The position numbers were made by a program, and so were the translations under genes. DNA of 64,000 bases from an uncultured Clostridium sp. (GTDB lineage: Bacteria; Bacillota; Clostridia; Oscillospirales; Oscillospiraceae). Where the stretch lies: NCBI GenBank assembly GCA_904420465.1, contig CAJFVL010000001.1, positions 1 to 64,000 of the forward strand. Direction: 5' to 3'. This document shows positions 8,199 through 16,527 of this stretch, piece after piece (within the stretch, counting starts at the first letter, position 1; every line of letters begins with the position of its first letter). Under the pieces are notes generated by a model. That model was given only the letters and a program-made list of their open reading frames with translations, was not told the origin of the DNA and did no database searches.

Positions 8199-8409
8199 CC
8201 CTGCGGACGAGATTGTCTCCCGGGTCACAGGCAAGGTCCAGCCCGGCTCCATTGTCCTGTTCCATAACGCCGCGCTTCACACGCCCGAGGCACTCCCCAC
8301 CATTTTGGAAACCCTGATTCAGAACGGCTATACCTTCGTCCCCATCTCCCAGCTCATTCTCTCCAGTCCATACACCATTGACCACACCGGCCGGCAATGT
8401 CCGGCATAA
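8177..8409 (+). pseudogene. pdaB: pdaB, 3' part
   Basis: The C-terminal 76 codons of the interrupted deacetylase: DSLDWKEIPADEIVSRV (second half of motif 4), GSIVLFHN (motif 5 His), TPEALPTILETL and GYTFVPISQLI, all matching the PdaB family in order. No start codon with a ribosome binding site is seen at its 5' end, so it should not be translated unless the element is removed. Stop at 8407-8409. Confidence 0.88.
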
Positions 8410-8606
8410 CACGCTTTTGACAAGCTGCAGCCCGCAGCCAAACTCCCCAGAGCCTCTGCGGGGAATCCGCGGTGAGAAGCTTCCGCTCCGCAGCCTCCCA
8501 TTGACAAATTACCATTTGCTCTCCCGGCTGGCCGCGTCTTACGGCACATTAGATCCGACCAATACCGACTTAACCATTCTCCTATTGTTTGAATGACGAA
8601 ACTCTC

Positions 8607-8635
8607 TTGACAGCCCGGCCAGTAGATTGTATATT
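8607..8635 (+). promoter_or_regulatory. Promoter of the racemase/hydro-lyase operon
   Basis: TTGACA (8607-8612), 17 bases, TATATT (8630-8635). The remaining part of the 8410-8769 gap holds no gene I can support. Confidence 0.7.
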
Positions 8636-8769
8636 TTTTATATCCGGCTCCGGCCATACTGCTCCTGCTGATCCGAATCAGAGTTGGCCAGAGCGGTGCA
8701 GCTGTCTGTCTCCAGGGGGCTGAATCCATTCTTCCGCAACACATAAGCGGACAAAAAGAGGGAATTGTC

Positions 8770-10035
8770 ATGTCAGAAATTACAAAAATGCTCGCTGGCC
8801 ACTCTATCCCAAAGGTGGCCAAAGTCCGCCAGACCTTCAACAATGACGTGCTGGAGGATGTTGAGGGGACTCTTCTGCGGGGTCTGGAGGAATCCTGCGC
8901 CCCCATCAAGCCCGGCGCCCGCATCGCCATCACCTGCGGCAGCCGGGGTATCGACCAGTATGTCCTTCTGATCAAGACAGTGGTTGCCTTTGTCAAGTCC
9001 AAGGGCGGACAGCCTATTCTGATCCCCTCCATGGGCAGCCACGGCGGCGCCACCGCCGAGGGTCAGACCGAGGTGCTCCGCCGCTACGGCATCACAGAGG
9101 AATCTGTGGGCGCCCCTGTGGTCTCCTCCATGGAGGTCAAGGAGATCGGCCGCACCCCGAAGGGCCTGCCCGTCTACATCGACAAGAATGCCTGTGAGGC
9201 CGACGGCATTATCCTGGTCAACCGCGTCAAGCCCCACACCTCTTTCCGCGGCCGGCATGAGAGCGGCCTGCTGAAGATGCTGGCCATCGGCCTGGCCAAG
9301 CAGAAGGGCGCCGAAATGACCCACTTCCTCCGCTTTGAGAACATGGCGGAAAATATCATCGCCGTGGGCTCTATCGGAGTTGAGAAGCTGAATATTCTGT
9401 GCGGCGTGTGCACGGTGGAAAACGGCTACGGCCATGTGGCCGAGCTTCATGTGCTCCGCAGAGAGGAAATTCTGACCAAGGAGCCCGAGTACCTCCAGTC
9501 CGCCTGGAAGCGGATGCCCCGGATTGCGTTGGATACCATCGACCTGCTGGTGGTCAACGAGATCGGCAAGGAGATCAGCGGCACCGGCATGGACACCAAT
9601 ATTATCGGCCGCTTCCACACCCAGGCCGCCTCCGGCGGTCCCGAGACCATAAAGCTGGGCGTTCTCAATGTCACCGAGAAATCCGAGGGCAACGCCAACG
9701 GCATGGGTCTGGCCGATTTTATGCCCAAGCACATGTATGACGATGTGGACTTTGAGGCCGTGTATGTCAACACCCTCACCTCCACCGAGCCCAACAGCTC
9801 TCGGATGCCCATGGTGCTGGCCAACGACCGAGAGGTTTTCCAGGCCGGCGTCAAGCTCTGCGGCCAGATTAACGAGGATGACGTCCGCCTGGTCATCATC
9901 CGCAGCACCAAGTATCTGGACGAGGTCTATATGTCTGAGGCCGCGGTCAAGGCCGCGGTGATGCCTGTGGAAGTGGTAAGCGACTATCAGGAGGTTCCCT
10001 TCGACGAAAACGGCAACCTGACCCTGTTCCGCTGA
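8770..10035 (+). CDS. LarA-like (DUF2088) alpha-hydroxyacid racemase/epimerase homologue
   Basis: A 421-residue protein of the lactate-racemase-like superfamily. Visible landmarks are ITCGSRGIDQYV near residue 56, IPSMGSHGGATAEGQ near 95 and NRVKPHTSFRGRHESGLLK near 155, which correspond to the His/Lys-containing regions that hold the nickel pincer cofactor and catalytic histidines in LarA; exact residue equivalence was not checked. Characterised members racemise or epimerise lactate, malate or other 2-hydroxyacids. Cofactor genes larB/C/E are not in the window. The promoter at 8607-8635 and the two hydro-lyase genes downstream suggest a pathway in which this enzyme converts the wrong stereoisomer into the substrate of that lyase. 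Confidence 0.75.
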   Translation: MSEITKMLAGHSIPKVAKVRQTFNNDVLEDVEGTLLRGLEESCAPIKPGARIAITCGSRGIDQYVLLIKTVVAFVKSKGGQPILIPSMGSHGGATAEGQTEVLRRYGITEESVGAPVVSSMEVKEIGRTPKGLPVYIDKNACEADGIILVNRVKPHTSFRGRHESGLLKMLAIGLAKQKGAEMTHFLRFENMAENIIAVGSIGVEKLNILCGVCTVENGYGHVAELHVLRREEILTKEPEYLQSAWKRMPRIALDTIDLLVVNEIGKEISGTGMDTNIIGRFHTQAASGGPETIKLGVLNVTEKSEGNANGMGLADFMPKHMYDDVDFEAVYVNTLTSTEPNSSRMPMVLANDREVFQAGVKLCGQINEDDVRLVIIRSTKYLDEVYMSEAAVKAAVMPVEVVSDYQEVPFDENGNLTLFR

Positions 10036-10068
10036 TCCCATATTCAACCCCAGTCTGTCTTTGACTCC

Positions 10069-10100
10069 ATGGCCCCGGGACCTCTTCTCGGGGCCATCTG
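10069..10100 (+). terminator. Intercistronic hairpin
   Basis: ATGGCCCCG (10069-10077) pairs with CGGGGCCAT (10089-10097). The T tract after it is poor, so it may be an mRNA stability or partial-termination element within the operon. Confidence 0.4.
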
Positions 10101-10137
10101 TTTCCTGAAACCAATTTACCGAAAGGAGCGCGGTCTC

Positions 10138-10416
10138 ATGCAGCGCAGATGTCTTATGGTCAACCCCAAGGACACAGTGGTCATGGTCCTGGAGGACTCC
10201 AAGCGCGGGGACACTGTCCAAACTCCAAAGGGAGAAATCACCCTGCTGGAGGACGTGGAGTTCGCCCACAAGGTCAGCATCGTCCCTCTGAAGCAGGGGG
10301 AGCCGGTTATAAAGTACGGCGAGGAGATTGGCTACATGCTGGCCGACGCGCCGGCCGGCACCTGGATTCACAACCACAACATGGGCTGCGACCGCGGCCG
10401 GAAAAAGGAGGCGTAA
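10138..10416 (+). CDS. UxaA-type hydro-lyase, small subunit (SAF domain)
   Basis: A 92-residue SAF-domain protein equivalent to the N-terminal part of altronate/galactarate dehydratase or to the small subunit of (2R)-sulfolactate sulfo-lyase (SuyA). The end, GTWIHNHNMGC, is typical of the domain that covers the active site. AAAGGAG 9 bases upstream fixes the ATG at 10138. The large subunit starts 4 bases after its stop, so the two form an obligate pair. Confidence 0.8.
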   Translation: MQRRCLMVNPKDTVVMVLEDSKRGDTVQTPKGEITLLEDVEFAHKVSIVPLKQGEPVIKYGEEIGYMLADAPAGTWIHNHNMGCDRGRKKEA

Positions 10417-10420
10417 TCCG

Positions 10421-11656
10421 ATGAGCCATACATTCATGGGCTATCCCCGTCCGGACGGCCGGGTCGGGGTGCGCAACCATCTGGCCATTATTCCCTCGGT
10501 TTTTTGTGCCAACAACGTGGTTGAAAAGGTGGCCGCCCAGGTCCCCGGTGCCATTCCCATGCCCCATGCCGTGGGCTGCGCCCAGGTGGGAATGGATCTG
10601 GAGCTTACCGCCCGCACCCTGACTGCAATGGCCTGCCACCCCAACGTGGGGGCCGCTGTTGTCATCAGCCTGGGCTGTGAGCGCTTTGATCCCCAGGAGA
10701 TGGTGGAAGCCGCCAGGGCCATCGGCAAGCCGCTGGCTCTGTTCGTCATCCAGCAGGAGGGCGGCACCACCAACACCATTGCCCGCGCGGCGGCCAAGGC
10801 CAAGGAATTCAAGGCCCAGCTCGACCGGATGGAGCGGGTTGCCTGTCCCCTGTCCTCCCTGTTCCTGGGCACCAAGTGCGGCGGTACCGACGCCACCAGC
10901 GGTCTGGCGGCCAATCCCGCCGTGGGCAATCTGGCGGACAGGCTGGTGGCCGAGGGCGGCAGCGCCATTCTCTCCGAGCTGAACGAGCTGCTGGGCACCG
11001 AAAAATTCCTGGCCCGCCGGGCAGTCAGCCCGGAGGTGGCCCGCAAGATCTATGATGCCGTCTATGGAATCGAAGATGTGCTGCGCAGCGGCATTGACCC
11101 TGATCTCCCCGCCAAGCGCAACCACCTGATCTCCCGGGGAAACTTTGACGGCGGAGTCAGCAGCATTGTGGAAAAGGCCCTGGGCGGCGTTCACAAGTCG
11201 GGCACCTCTCCCATTGTAGATGTCATCGAATACTCCGCTGCTCCCCCTGCCGGGGAGCACGGCCTCTTTCTGATGAACTACGAGAGTCATGACGGTGAGG
11301 TGGTCACCGGCATGATCGGATGCGGCGTCCAGTTGGTTGCCTTTACCACCGGACGGGGCAATCCCACCGGCTTTCCCATCGCTCCGGTGCTGAAAATCAC
11401 CGGAAACGCCAAGACCTATGCCAGCATGGCGGAAAATTTCGATTTTGATGCCAGCCCCATTATCTCTCAGGGCGTCAGCGTGGAGGAGATGGGGGAGGAG
11501 CTGTTCCAGCTGGCCATCCGGGTGGCCAGCGGCGAGCTGACCTCCGCCGAACGCATCGGCGGCCGGGAGCTGTTCTGTGTGGGCCGCCGCCACGGCTATC
11601 AGAAAAAGAGCCGGGAGGAACTGTGGGCCGGACACGAATGTGATTTCCCCTACTGA
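10421..11656 (+). CDS. UxaA-type hydro-lyase, large subunit
   Basis: A 411-residue C-terminal UxaA/GarD-family subunit. GYPRPDGRVGVRN at residues 6-18, the HAVGCAQVG motif, HPNVGAAVVISLGCE and the GTKCGGTD motif are family landmarks and include the likely metal ligands. Such enzymes dehydrate altronate, galactarate or related acids; the split architecture also matches SuyB of sulfolactate sulfo-lyase. The AAAGGAGG box overlaps the end of the small subunit, indicating coupled translation. The true substrate is not decided by the sequence; a 2-hydroxyacid handled by the LarA-like neighbour is likely. Confidence 0.82.
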   Translation: MSHTFMGYPRPDGRVGVRNHLAIIPSVFCANNVVEKVAAQVPGAIPMPHAVGCAQVGMDLELTARTLTAMACHPNVGAAVVISLGCERFDPQEMVEAARAIGKPLALFVIQQEGGTTNTIARAAAKAKEFKAQLDRMERVACPLSSLFLGTKCGGTDATSGLAANPAVGNLADRLVAEGGSAILSELNELLGTEKFLARRAVSPEVARKIYDAVYGIEDVLRSGIDPDLPAKRNHLISRGNFDGGVSSIVEKALGGVHKSGTSPIVDVIEYSAAPPAGEHGLFLMNYESHDGEVVTGMIGCGVQLVAFTTGRGNPTGFPIAPVLKITGNAKTYASMAENFDFDASPIISQGVSVEEMGEELFQLAIRVASGELTSAERIGGRELFCVGRRHGYQKKSREELWAGHECDFPY

Positions 11657-11680
11657 CTCAGAGCGCCTGCTTTCCATCTA

Positions 11681-11710
11681 TCCGGCCGCCTTACAGGCGG
11701 CCGGATTTTT
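11681..11710 (+). terminator. Terminator of the racemase/hydro-lyase operon
   Basis: TCCGGCCGCC and GGCGGCCGGA form a 10-bp stem with a 5-base loop, followed by five T. Confidence 0.85.
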
Positions 11711-11746
11711 ACTTTGAATCGGGGACAAGCGCGGCGCCATTTTCTC

Positions 11747-11788
11747 TTGACAATGTGACAACCTGTATGTTATATTAGGGTTGTCACA
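11747..11788 (+). promoter_or_regulatory. Autoregulated promoter with inverted-repeat operator of the GntR/RCK_C regulator
   Basis: TTGACA (11747-11752) and TATATT (11771-11776, 18-base spacer). A perfect 10-bp inverted repeat, TGTGACAACC (11754-11763) and GGTTGTCACA (11779-11788), has a 15-base gap and spans the -35 to -10 region, so a bound protein would block RNA polymerase. The same arms and the same gap recur at the transporter promoter. Confidence 0.8.
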
Positions 11789-11825
11789 AAGATTTACTTG
11801 CCATACTTTTAAGAGAGGCGTTTTT

Positions 11826-12503
11826 ATGAACCACTCCCCCAACCCTCCCGTTTACTCTCAGGTCGCCTTTGACATCGCATCCAAAATTGTCTCCGGAGAA
11901 ATCAAGGTGGGGGAACGCTTTACCGGCCGCTCCCTGATGGGCTCCCAGTACGGCGTCTCCTCCGAGACCATTCGCCGGGCCATGCGTCATCTCAGCGACA
12001 TGGGAATCATCTCCATCCAGAACAACGTGGGCTCCACTGTGCTCTCCCAAAAGCGGGCCATGGAATATGTGGAGCAGTACCAGGAGGACAAGGACCTGCG
12101 GGCCTTGAAGGCGGACTTGAGGGAGATGATAGCCCAGCGGGATGCCCTTAATGAAAAAATCAACGACACGGTTCAGCGCATCATCGACCTGGGCGAGCGG
12201 TTCTGGCGCAGCGACCGGCTGCGCACCTACGAGTGGGAGGTCTCTCCCGCCTGTCCGGCCGCCGAACACAGCATCGGGGACCTCCAGTTCCGTCAAAAGA
12301 CCGGAGCCACCATCGTTGCCGTGCGAAAGGGCGAAAACATCCTCCTCTCCCCTGATCCTCAGACCGTTCTCCACAGCGGCGATATCCTGGTGGTGGCCTG
12401 CGAGCTGGACCAGATTGAAGCCGTCTCTGACCTGCTGACCAAGCCCTCTCATGAAAATAGCACAAATTTTTCTCCATCTGTTTTTCCCTCGACAGCAAAT
12501 TGA
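11826..12503 (+). CDS. GntR-type regulator with RCK_C (TrkA-C) domain, BusR-like
   Basis: A 225-residue regulator. Residues 10-70 form a GntR-type winged helix (YSQVAFDIASKIVSGEIKVGERF, then SSETIRRAMRHL), 75-120 a coiled coil, and about 125-205 an RCK_C domain (IGDLQFRQKTGATIVAVRKG ... GDILVVACELDQI). This architecture is that of BusR, the c-di-AMP-responsive repressor of betaine uptake in lactococci and streptococci, where the RCK_C domain binds the nucleotide. The first in-frame ATG with a ribosome binding site (GAGAGG) is at 11826. Its gene and the downstream osmolyte-type ABC operon share identical operators, which supports the same role. Confidence 0.88.
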   Translation: MNHSPNPPVYSQVAFDIASKIVSGEIKVGERFTGRSLMGSQYGVSSETIRRAMRHLSDMGIISIQNNVGSTVLSQKRAMEYVEQYQEDKDLRALKADLREMIAQRDALNEKINDTVQRIIDLGERFWRSDRLRTYEWEVSPACPAAEHSIGDLQFRQKTGATIVAVRKGENILLSPDPQTVLHSGDILVVACELDQIEAVSDLLTKPSHENSTNFSPSVFPSTAN

Positions 12504-12515
12504 TCCAATTTTTGC

Positions 12516-12554
12516 TTGACGGGTGACAACCCATGTGATATAGTAAGGTTGTCA
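12516..12554 (+). promoter_or_regulatory. Promoter and operator of the osmolyte ABC transporter operon
   Basis: TTGACG (12516-12521), 17 bases, TATAGT (12539-12544). TGACAACC (12524-12531) and GGTTGTCA (12547-12554) form an inverted repeat with a 15-base gap, the same arms and gap as at 11754-11788. Confidence 0.8.
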
Positions 12555-12600
12555 TCTAGTTTTCAAATTACCCCCTTGGGGATTCAGAAAGGAGCATATT

Positions 12601-13605
12601 ATGAAAAAGTATTTGTCCGCACTCCTGGCCCTGGCCATGCTGCTGTCCCTTGCCGCCTGCGGCGGAGGCGGCTCCTCCTCCGGAGATTCCGGCAGCTCCG
12701 GCGGCTCCCCGGCGCCCCAGGAAAAGACCTCCATCACCTTTGCCGACGTGGGCTGGGACTCCATCAAGCTGAACAACGCCCTGGCCGGCCTGGTGGCTGA
12801 GGAGGTCTTTGGATACACCTGGGAGGAGACCCCCGGCTCCACCCCCATCTCCCACGAGGCGCTGATGGCCGGCGACGTGGACGTCCACATGGAGGAATGG
12901 ACGGACAACATCGCCGCCTACGCCGCCGATCTGGAGGCCGGCCGCTTTGTGGAATTGGGCGTCAACTTCAATGACAACTACCAGGGCTTTTACATCCCCC
13001 GGTATGTGGCCGACCAGTACCCGGATCTAAAGACGGTGAAGGATCTGGCCAACTATGCCGAGCTGTTCCCCGACCCGGAGGACTCCTCCAAGGGCATCAT
13101 CTACGGCGGCATCACCGGCTGGGAGATCACCGAGATCATGGAGAAAAAGGTGACGGCCTACGGCCTGGATGAGTACTACAATTACTTTGTCTCGGGCAGC
13201 GACGCGGTGCTCAGCGCCTCGATGACCGCCGCCTGGGACCGGCAGGAGCCCATTGTGGCCTACTACTGGGAGCCCACCTGGCTGCTTGGTATGTACGACT
13301 TCGTCCTGCTGGAGGACGACCCCTATGACCCGGAGACGTACCAGGACGGCATCGGTGCCTGTCCCGCCGTCACCGTCACCGTGGCGGTGAGCAACGACTT
13401 TGCCGCCTCCAACCCGGAGTTCTGCGAATTCCTGTCCAACTTCTCCATGCCCTCCGCCATCATCAGCGAGGCGCTGGCCTATATGCAGGAAAACAACGCC
13501 GACTATGCCGCCGCCGCCCGCTGGCTGCTCACCGAGTCCCACCCCGAGCTGATTGACGAGTGGCTCACCGCGGAACAGGCCGAGACGCTGCGCGCCGCCC
13601 TGTAA
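12601..13605 (+). CDS. Glycine betaine/proline-type ABC transporter substrate-binding lipoprotein
   Basis: A 334-residue OpuAC/ProX-type binding protein. The signal peptide ends in a LAAC lipobox (Cys20), followed by a Gly/Ser-rich linker. The mature part opens with ITFADVGWDSIKLNNALAG and contains DVDVHMEEWTDN and AYYWEPTWLLG; the Trp residues in these segments are the kind that form the aromatic cage for quaternary amines. It probably binds glycine betaine, carnitine, choline or a related compatible solute; the exact ligand is uncertain. It is the first gene of a three-gene operon. Confidence 0.9.
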   Translation: MKKYLSALLALAMLLSLAACGGGGSSSGDSGSSGGSPAPQEKTSITFADVGWDSIKLNNALAGLVAEEVFGYTWEETPGSTPISHEALMAGDVDVHMEEWTDNIAAYAADLEAGRFVELGVNFNDNYQGFYIPRYVADQYPDLKTVKDLANYAELFPDPEDSSKGIIYGGITGWEITEIMEKKVTAYGLDEYYNYFVSGSDAVLSASMTAAWDRQEPIVAYYWEPTWLLGMYDFVLLEDDPYDPETYQDGIGACPAVTVTVAVSNDFAASNPEFCEFLSNFSMPSAIISEALAYMQENNADYAAAARWLLTESHPELIDEWLTAEQAETLRAAL

Positions 13606-13649
13606 CCCCCCTCTCCCCGCAAAACCAGACATGAACCGAGGTGCAGACC

Positions 13650-14558
13650 ATGGAATGGCTGTTTGAATTTCCTGATATTTTGTCGCCCAACCTCACCGCC
13701 ATTGACAACGCGGTGCGCGCCTTCGCCGTCTGGGCCGACCCGGTGCTCTCCGCCATCAGCGGTGGGATCAGGGGCATGGTCAACGGCATCAACTTCCTGC
13801 TCAGCCATATCCCGTGGTTCCTGCTGGTTCTGCTGGTGGTGCTGGTGAGCTGGAAGGCCCGCAAGCGGCTGCGCACCGCCATCCTCTACGGGGTGCTGTT
13901 CTCGCTGGTCGGGGCGGTGGGCTACTGGGAGATGATGCTGGTGACCCTGTCCATCGTCATCGCCAGCGTCATCATCGCCCTGGTGCTGGGCCTGCCCATC
14001 GGCGTGCTGTTGTCCAGCTCAGACCGGGCCAACCAGATCGTGCGTCCCGTGCTGGACACCATGCAGACCATGCCCGTCTTCGTCTATCTGATCCCCGCCC
14101 TGCTCCTCTTCGGCACGGGCAACGCCCCGGCCGTCATGGCCACGGTCATCTATGCCGTGGTCCCCTCCATCCGGCTGACCAGCCTGGGCATTCGGCAGGT
14201 GGACAAGGAGGTGGTGGAGGCCGCCATCGCCTTCGGCTCCACCCGGAGTCAGGCCCTGTTCAAGGTCCAGATCCCCCAGGCCCTCCCCACCATCATGACG
14301 GGCGTCAACCAGACCCTGATGATGGCCATGTCCATGGTGGTCACCTGCTCCATGATCGGGGCCCGGGGCCTGGGCATGGAGGTGCTCAACGCCGTCAACC
14401 GCATCGAGATCGGCCGGGGGCTGTTCGCCGGCTCCTGCGTGGTCATCATCGCCATCATTCTGGACCGGATGACCCAGGGCTGGTTCTCCAAGGACGACCA
14501 GCGGCAGAAGAAGGCGGACGTCGCCCACGACATGACCGTGGGCCGCATCCATAAGTGA
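13650..14558 (+). CDS. Glycine betaine-type ABC transporter permease (ProW/OpuAB-like)
   Basis: A 302-residue membrane protein with about six helices. The EAA loop (EAAIAFGSTRSQALFKVQIPQALP by residues 190-213) contacts the ATPase. GAGGTG 6 bases upstream supports the ATG at 13650 rather than the GTG at 13641. It lies between the binding protein and the ATPase, and its stop overlaps a possible upstream GTG of the next frame. Confidence 0.92.
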   Translation: MEWLFEFPDILSPNLTAIDNAVRAFAVWADPVLSAISGGIRGMVNGINFLLSHIPWFLLVLLVVLVSWKARKRLRTAILYGVLFSLVGAVGYWEMMLVTLSIVIASVIIALVLGLPIGVLLSSSDRANQIVRPVLDTMQTMPVFVYLIPALLLFGTGNAPAVMATVIYAVVPSIRLTSLGIRQVDKEVVEAAIAFGSTRSQALFKVQIPQALPTIMTGVNQTLMMAMSMVVTCSMIGARGLGMEVLNAVNRIEIGRGLFAGSCVVIIAIILDRMTQGWFSKDDQRQKKADVAHDMTVGRIHK

Positions 14559-14575
14559 GCGAGGAGGAGACTGCT

Positions 14576-15760
14576 ATGGATCAGCAAAACGACATCATCA
14601 TCCGTGTGGAGCACGTCTCCAAGCTCTATGGAATCAACAAGAGCGAGGCCACCAAAATGATGGCCGCCGGCTCCAACAAGGACGAGGTCTATAAAAAGAC
14701 GGGCTGCACCGTCGCCCTGTGGGACGTGAATCTGACCATCCCCCGGGGAAAGATCTTCGTCATCATCGGCCTGTCCGGGTCGGGCAAGTCCACCCTGGTG
14801 CGCTGCTTCAACCGCCTCAACCGCCCCACCATGGGCAAGGTGTTCTTCGACGGCCGGGACCTGTCCGAGCTGGACAAGAAGGAGCTGCTGGAGTTCCGCC
14901 GCAGCAAAATCTCCATGGTGTTCCAGTCCTTCGGCCTGATGAGCCACCGGGACGTGATGGGCAATGTGGCCTACGGCCTGGAGGTCCGGGGCATGGCCAA
15001 GGCCGAGCGGGAACAGAAGGCCATGCAGGTCATCTCCATGGTGGGGCTGGAGGGCTGGGAGCACCAGAGCTGCGAGCAGCTGTCCGGCGGCATGCGCCAG
15101 CGGGTGGGCATTGCCCGGGCTCTGGCCAACGACCCAGAGGTGCTGCTGATGGATGAGCCCTTCTCCGCCCTGGACCCCCTGGTGCGTCAGGACATGCAGT
15201 TCGAGCTGCTCCAGATCCAGCGCAAGCTGCAAAAGACAGTTATTTTCATCACCCACGACATGGACGAGGCCTTCAAGCTGGGAGATACGGTGGCCATCAT
15301 GCGGGACGGCAAGGTGGTCCAGGTGGACACCCCCGAGGGGATGAGCGCCCACCCCGCCGATGACTATGTCCGCAATTTCACCGGCAGCGCCGACAAGTCC
15401 AAGGTGTTCTCGGTGCGCAACATCATGATCACCCCCACCAGCATCGCCCGCATCACCGACGGCCCGGAGCACGCCATCCACGAGATGCGGAAGAATGCCC
15501 TGTCCACCGTCTATGTCGTGGATGACCGGCTGCGTCTGGCCGGCATCCTCACCATTCGGGAGGCGGTCCGCGCCCTTCAGGAAGGACTGACCATCCAGCA
15601 GGTGATGGAAAAGGATGTCCCCACCACCACCCCCGACGTCATGGTGTCGGACATCATGCCCATCGCCGCCGAGACGGTCTACCCCATCGCCGTGGTGGAC
15701 AGCGACGGCCAGCTGCAGGGCATCGTCACCAAGGCCAGCGTGCTCTCCTCCCTGGTCTGA
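14576..15760 (+). CDS. Glycine betaine-type ABC transporter ATPase with two CBS domains (ProV/OpuAA-like)
   Basis: A 394-residue ATPase. Walker A is GLSGSGKST near residue 65, the signature LSGGMRQRVGIARAL near 168 and Walker B LLMDEP near 191. The last about 120 residues hold two CBS motifs; in OpuA these sense ionic strength or c-di-AMP and gate transport. GAGGAGGAG upstream of the ATG at 14576 decides the start over the GTG at 14555 that overlaps the permease stop. Confidence 0.93.
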   Translation: MDQQNDIIIRVEHVSKLYGINKSEATKMMAAGSNKDEVYKKTGCTVALWDVNLTIPRGKIFVIIGLSGSGKSTLVRCFNRLNRPTMGKVFFDGRDLSELDKKELLEFRRSKISMVFQSFGLMSHRDVMGNVAYGLEVRGMAKAEREQKAMQVISMVGLEGWEHQSCEQLSGGMRQRVGIARALANDPEVLLMDEPFSALDPLVRQDMQFELLQIQRKLQKTVIFITHDMDEAFKLGDTVAIMRDGKVVQVDTPEGMSAHPADDYVRNFTGSADKSKVFSVRNIMITPTSIARITDGPEHAIHEMRKNALSTVYVVDDRLRLAGILTIREAVRALQEGLTIQQVMEKDVPTTTPDVMVSDIMPIAAETVYPIAVVDSDGQLQGIVTKASVLSSLV

Positions 15761-15791
15761 TCCGCTCCAAACAGTAGAAATTAAATCATTT

Positions 15792-15828
15792 ATTACCCGG
15801 AGTCTATCTGGCTCCGGGTAATTTTTTT
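15792..15828 (+). terminator. Terminator of the ABC transporter operon
   Basis: ATTACCCGGAG (15792-15802) and CTCCGGGTAAT (15812-15822) followed by seven T. Confidence 0.9.
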
Positions 15829-15905
15829 ATTTTTCTCTCTTGGTGCACGCCGCCGGGCACCTTTTTCCCTTTCCCCGAATAAGATGCAGGGAGGGATCTG
15901 TCAAT

Positions 15906-16226
15906 ATGTGGAGCATCTTTGTTGACTACTGGGTCCAGTGGGTCTGCGGCGGGGCGGCGGCTCTTTTGTGCGGAGCCGCACGCCTTCTGCACCTGCGCCT
16001 GAAGCGGGCCGACAGCCGGCAGCAGGCTGCTGAGCGGGGTATTCAGGCGCTGCTCCGGGACCGCATCCTCCAGGCCTACTACCACTACGCCGAGCGGGGG
16101 TGGATCACCCTCCACGGGCTGGAGAACGTGGAGGCCCTCTACCGGGAGTACCGGGCCCTGGGCGGAAACGGTGCGGTGGTCAAGCTGGTGGAGGACCTGC
16201 GGTCCCTGGACGTCCGGGACAAATAG
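15906..16226 (+). CDS. Small phage-type membrane protein of a lysis cassette
   Basis: A 106-residue protein with one N-terminal hydrophobic segment (about residues 10-30) and a helical C-terminal part (RILQAYYHYAERG, then ENVEALYREYRALGGNG) that I recognise as common in small genes beside holins of clostridial prophages, without a known function. AGGGAGGG lies 10 bases before the ATG. It is followed at 18 bases by the holin-like gene. Confidence 0.7.
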   Translation: MWSIFVDYWVQWVCGGAAALLCGAARLLHLRLKRADSRQQAAERGIQALLRDRILQAYYHYAERGWITLHGLENVEALYREYRALGGNGAVVKLVEDLRSLDVRDK

Positions 16227-16243
16227 AGGAAGGAGGTGATTGG

Positions 16244-16510
16244 ATGGAATTTGGCATTGCGACGGTGGCCGCCATCACCGTCATCTGTTATCTCATCGGT
16301 CTGGTGATCAAAGCCCTGCCCTGGGACGGCAGCCGGTATATCCCCATCCTATGCGGAATATCCGGAGGCGTGCTGGGGGTGATCGCGCTGTACCTGTCTC
16401 TGCCCGACTTTCCCGCCTCCGACCCGCTGACCGCGGCGGCGGTGGGCATCGCATCGGGGCTGGCCGCCACCGGAGCTGATCAGATTTTCAAGCAGATGTC
16501 CAACAAATGA
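16244..16510 (+). CDS. Holin-like membrane protein (Hol44-type phage holin)
   Basis: An 88-residue protein with two or three hydrophobic segments and the pattern PDFPASDPLTAAAVGIASGLAATGADQI, which I recognise from clostridial phage holins of the Hol44 type. Holins form membrane lesions that let an endolysin reach the wall. The ribosome binding site AAGGAGGTGAT is a full match to the 16S rRNA end, suggesting high translation. It sits two genes upstream of an amidase. Confidence 0.8.
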   Translation: MEFGIATVAAITVICYLIGLVIKALPWDGSRYIPILCGISGGVLGVIALYLSLPDFPASDPLTAAAVGIASGLAATGADQIFKQMSNK

Positions 16511-16527
16511 GAGAAAGGAGCCATTTC

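Noticed and set aside
8773-10437. 554-codon minus-strand open frame over the LarA-like gene
   Set aside because: Antisense shadow with His/Gly/Val-rich product; the plus-strand gene has a promoter, ribosome binding site and clear homology.
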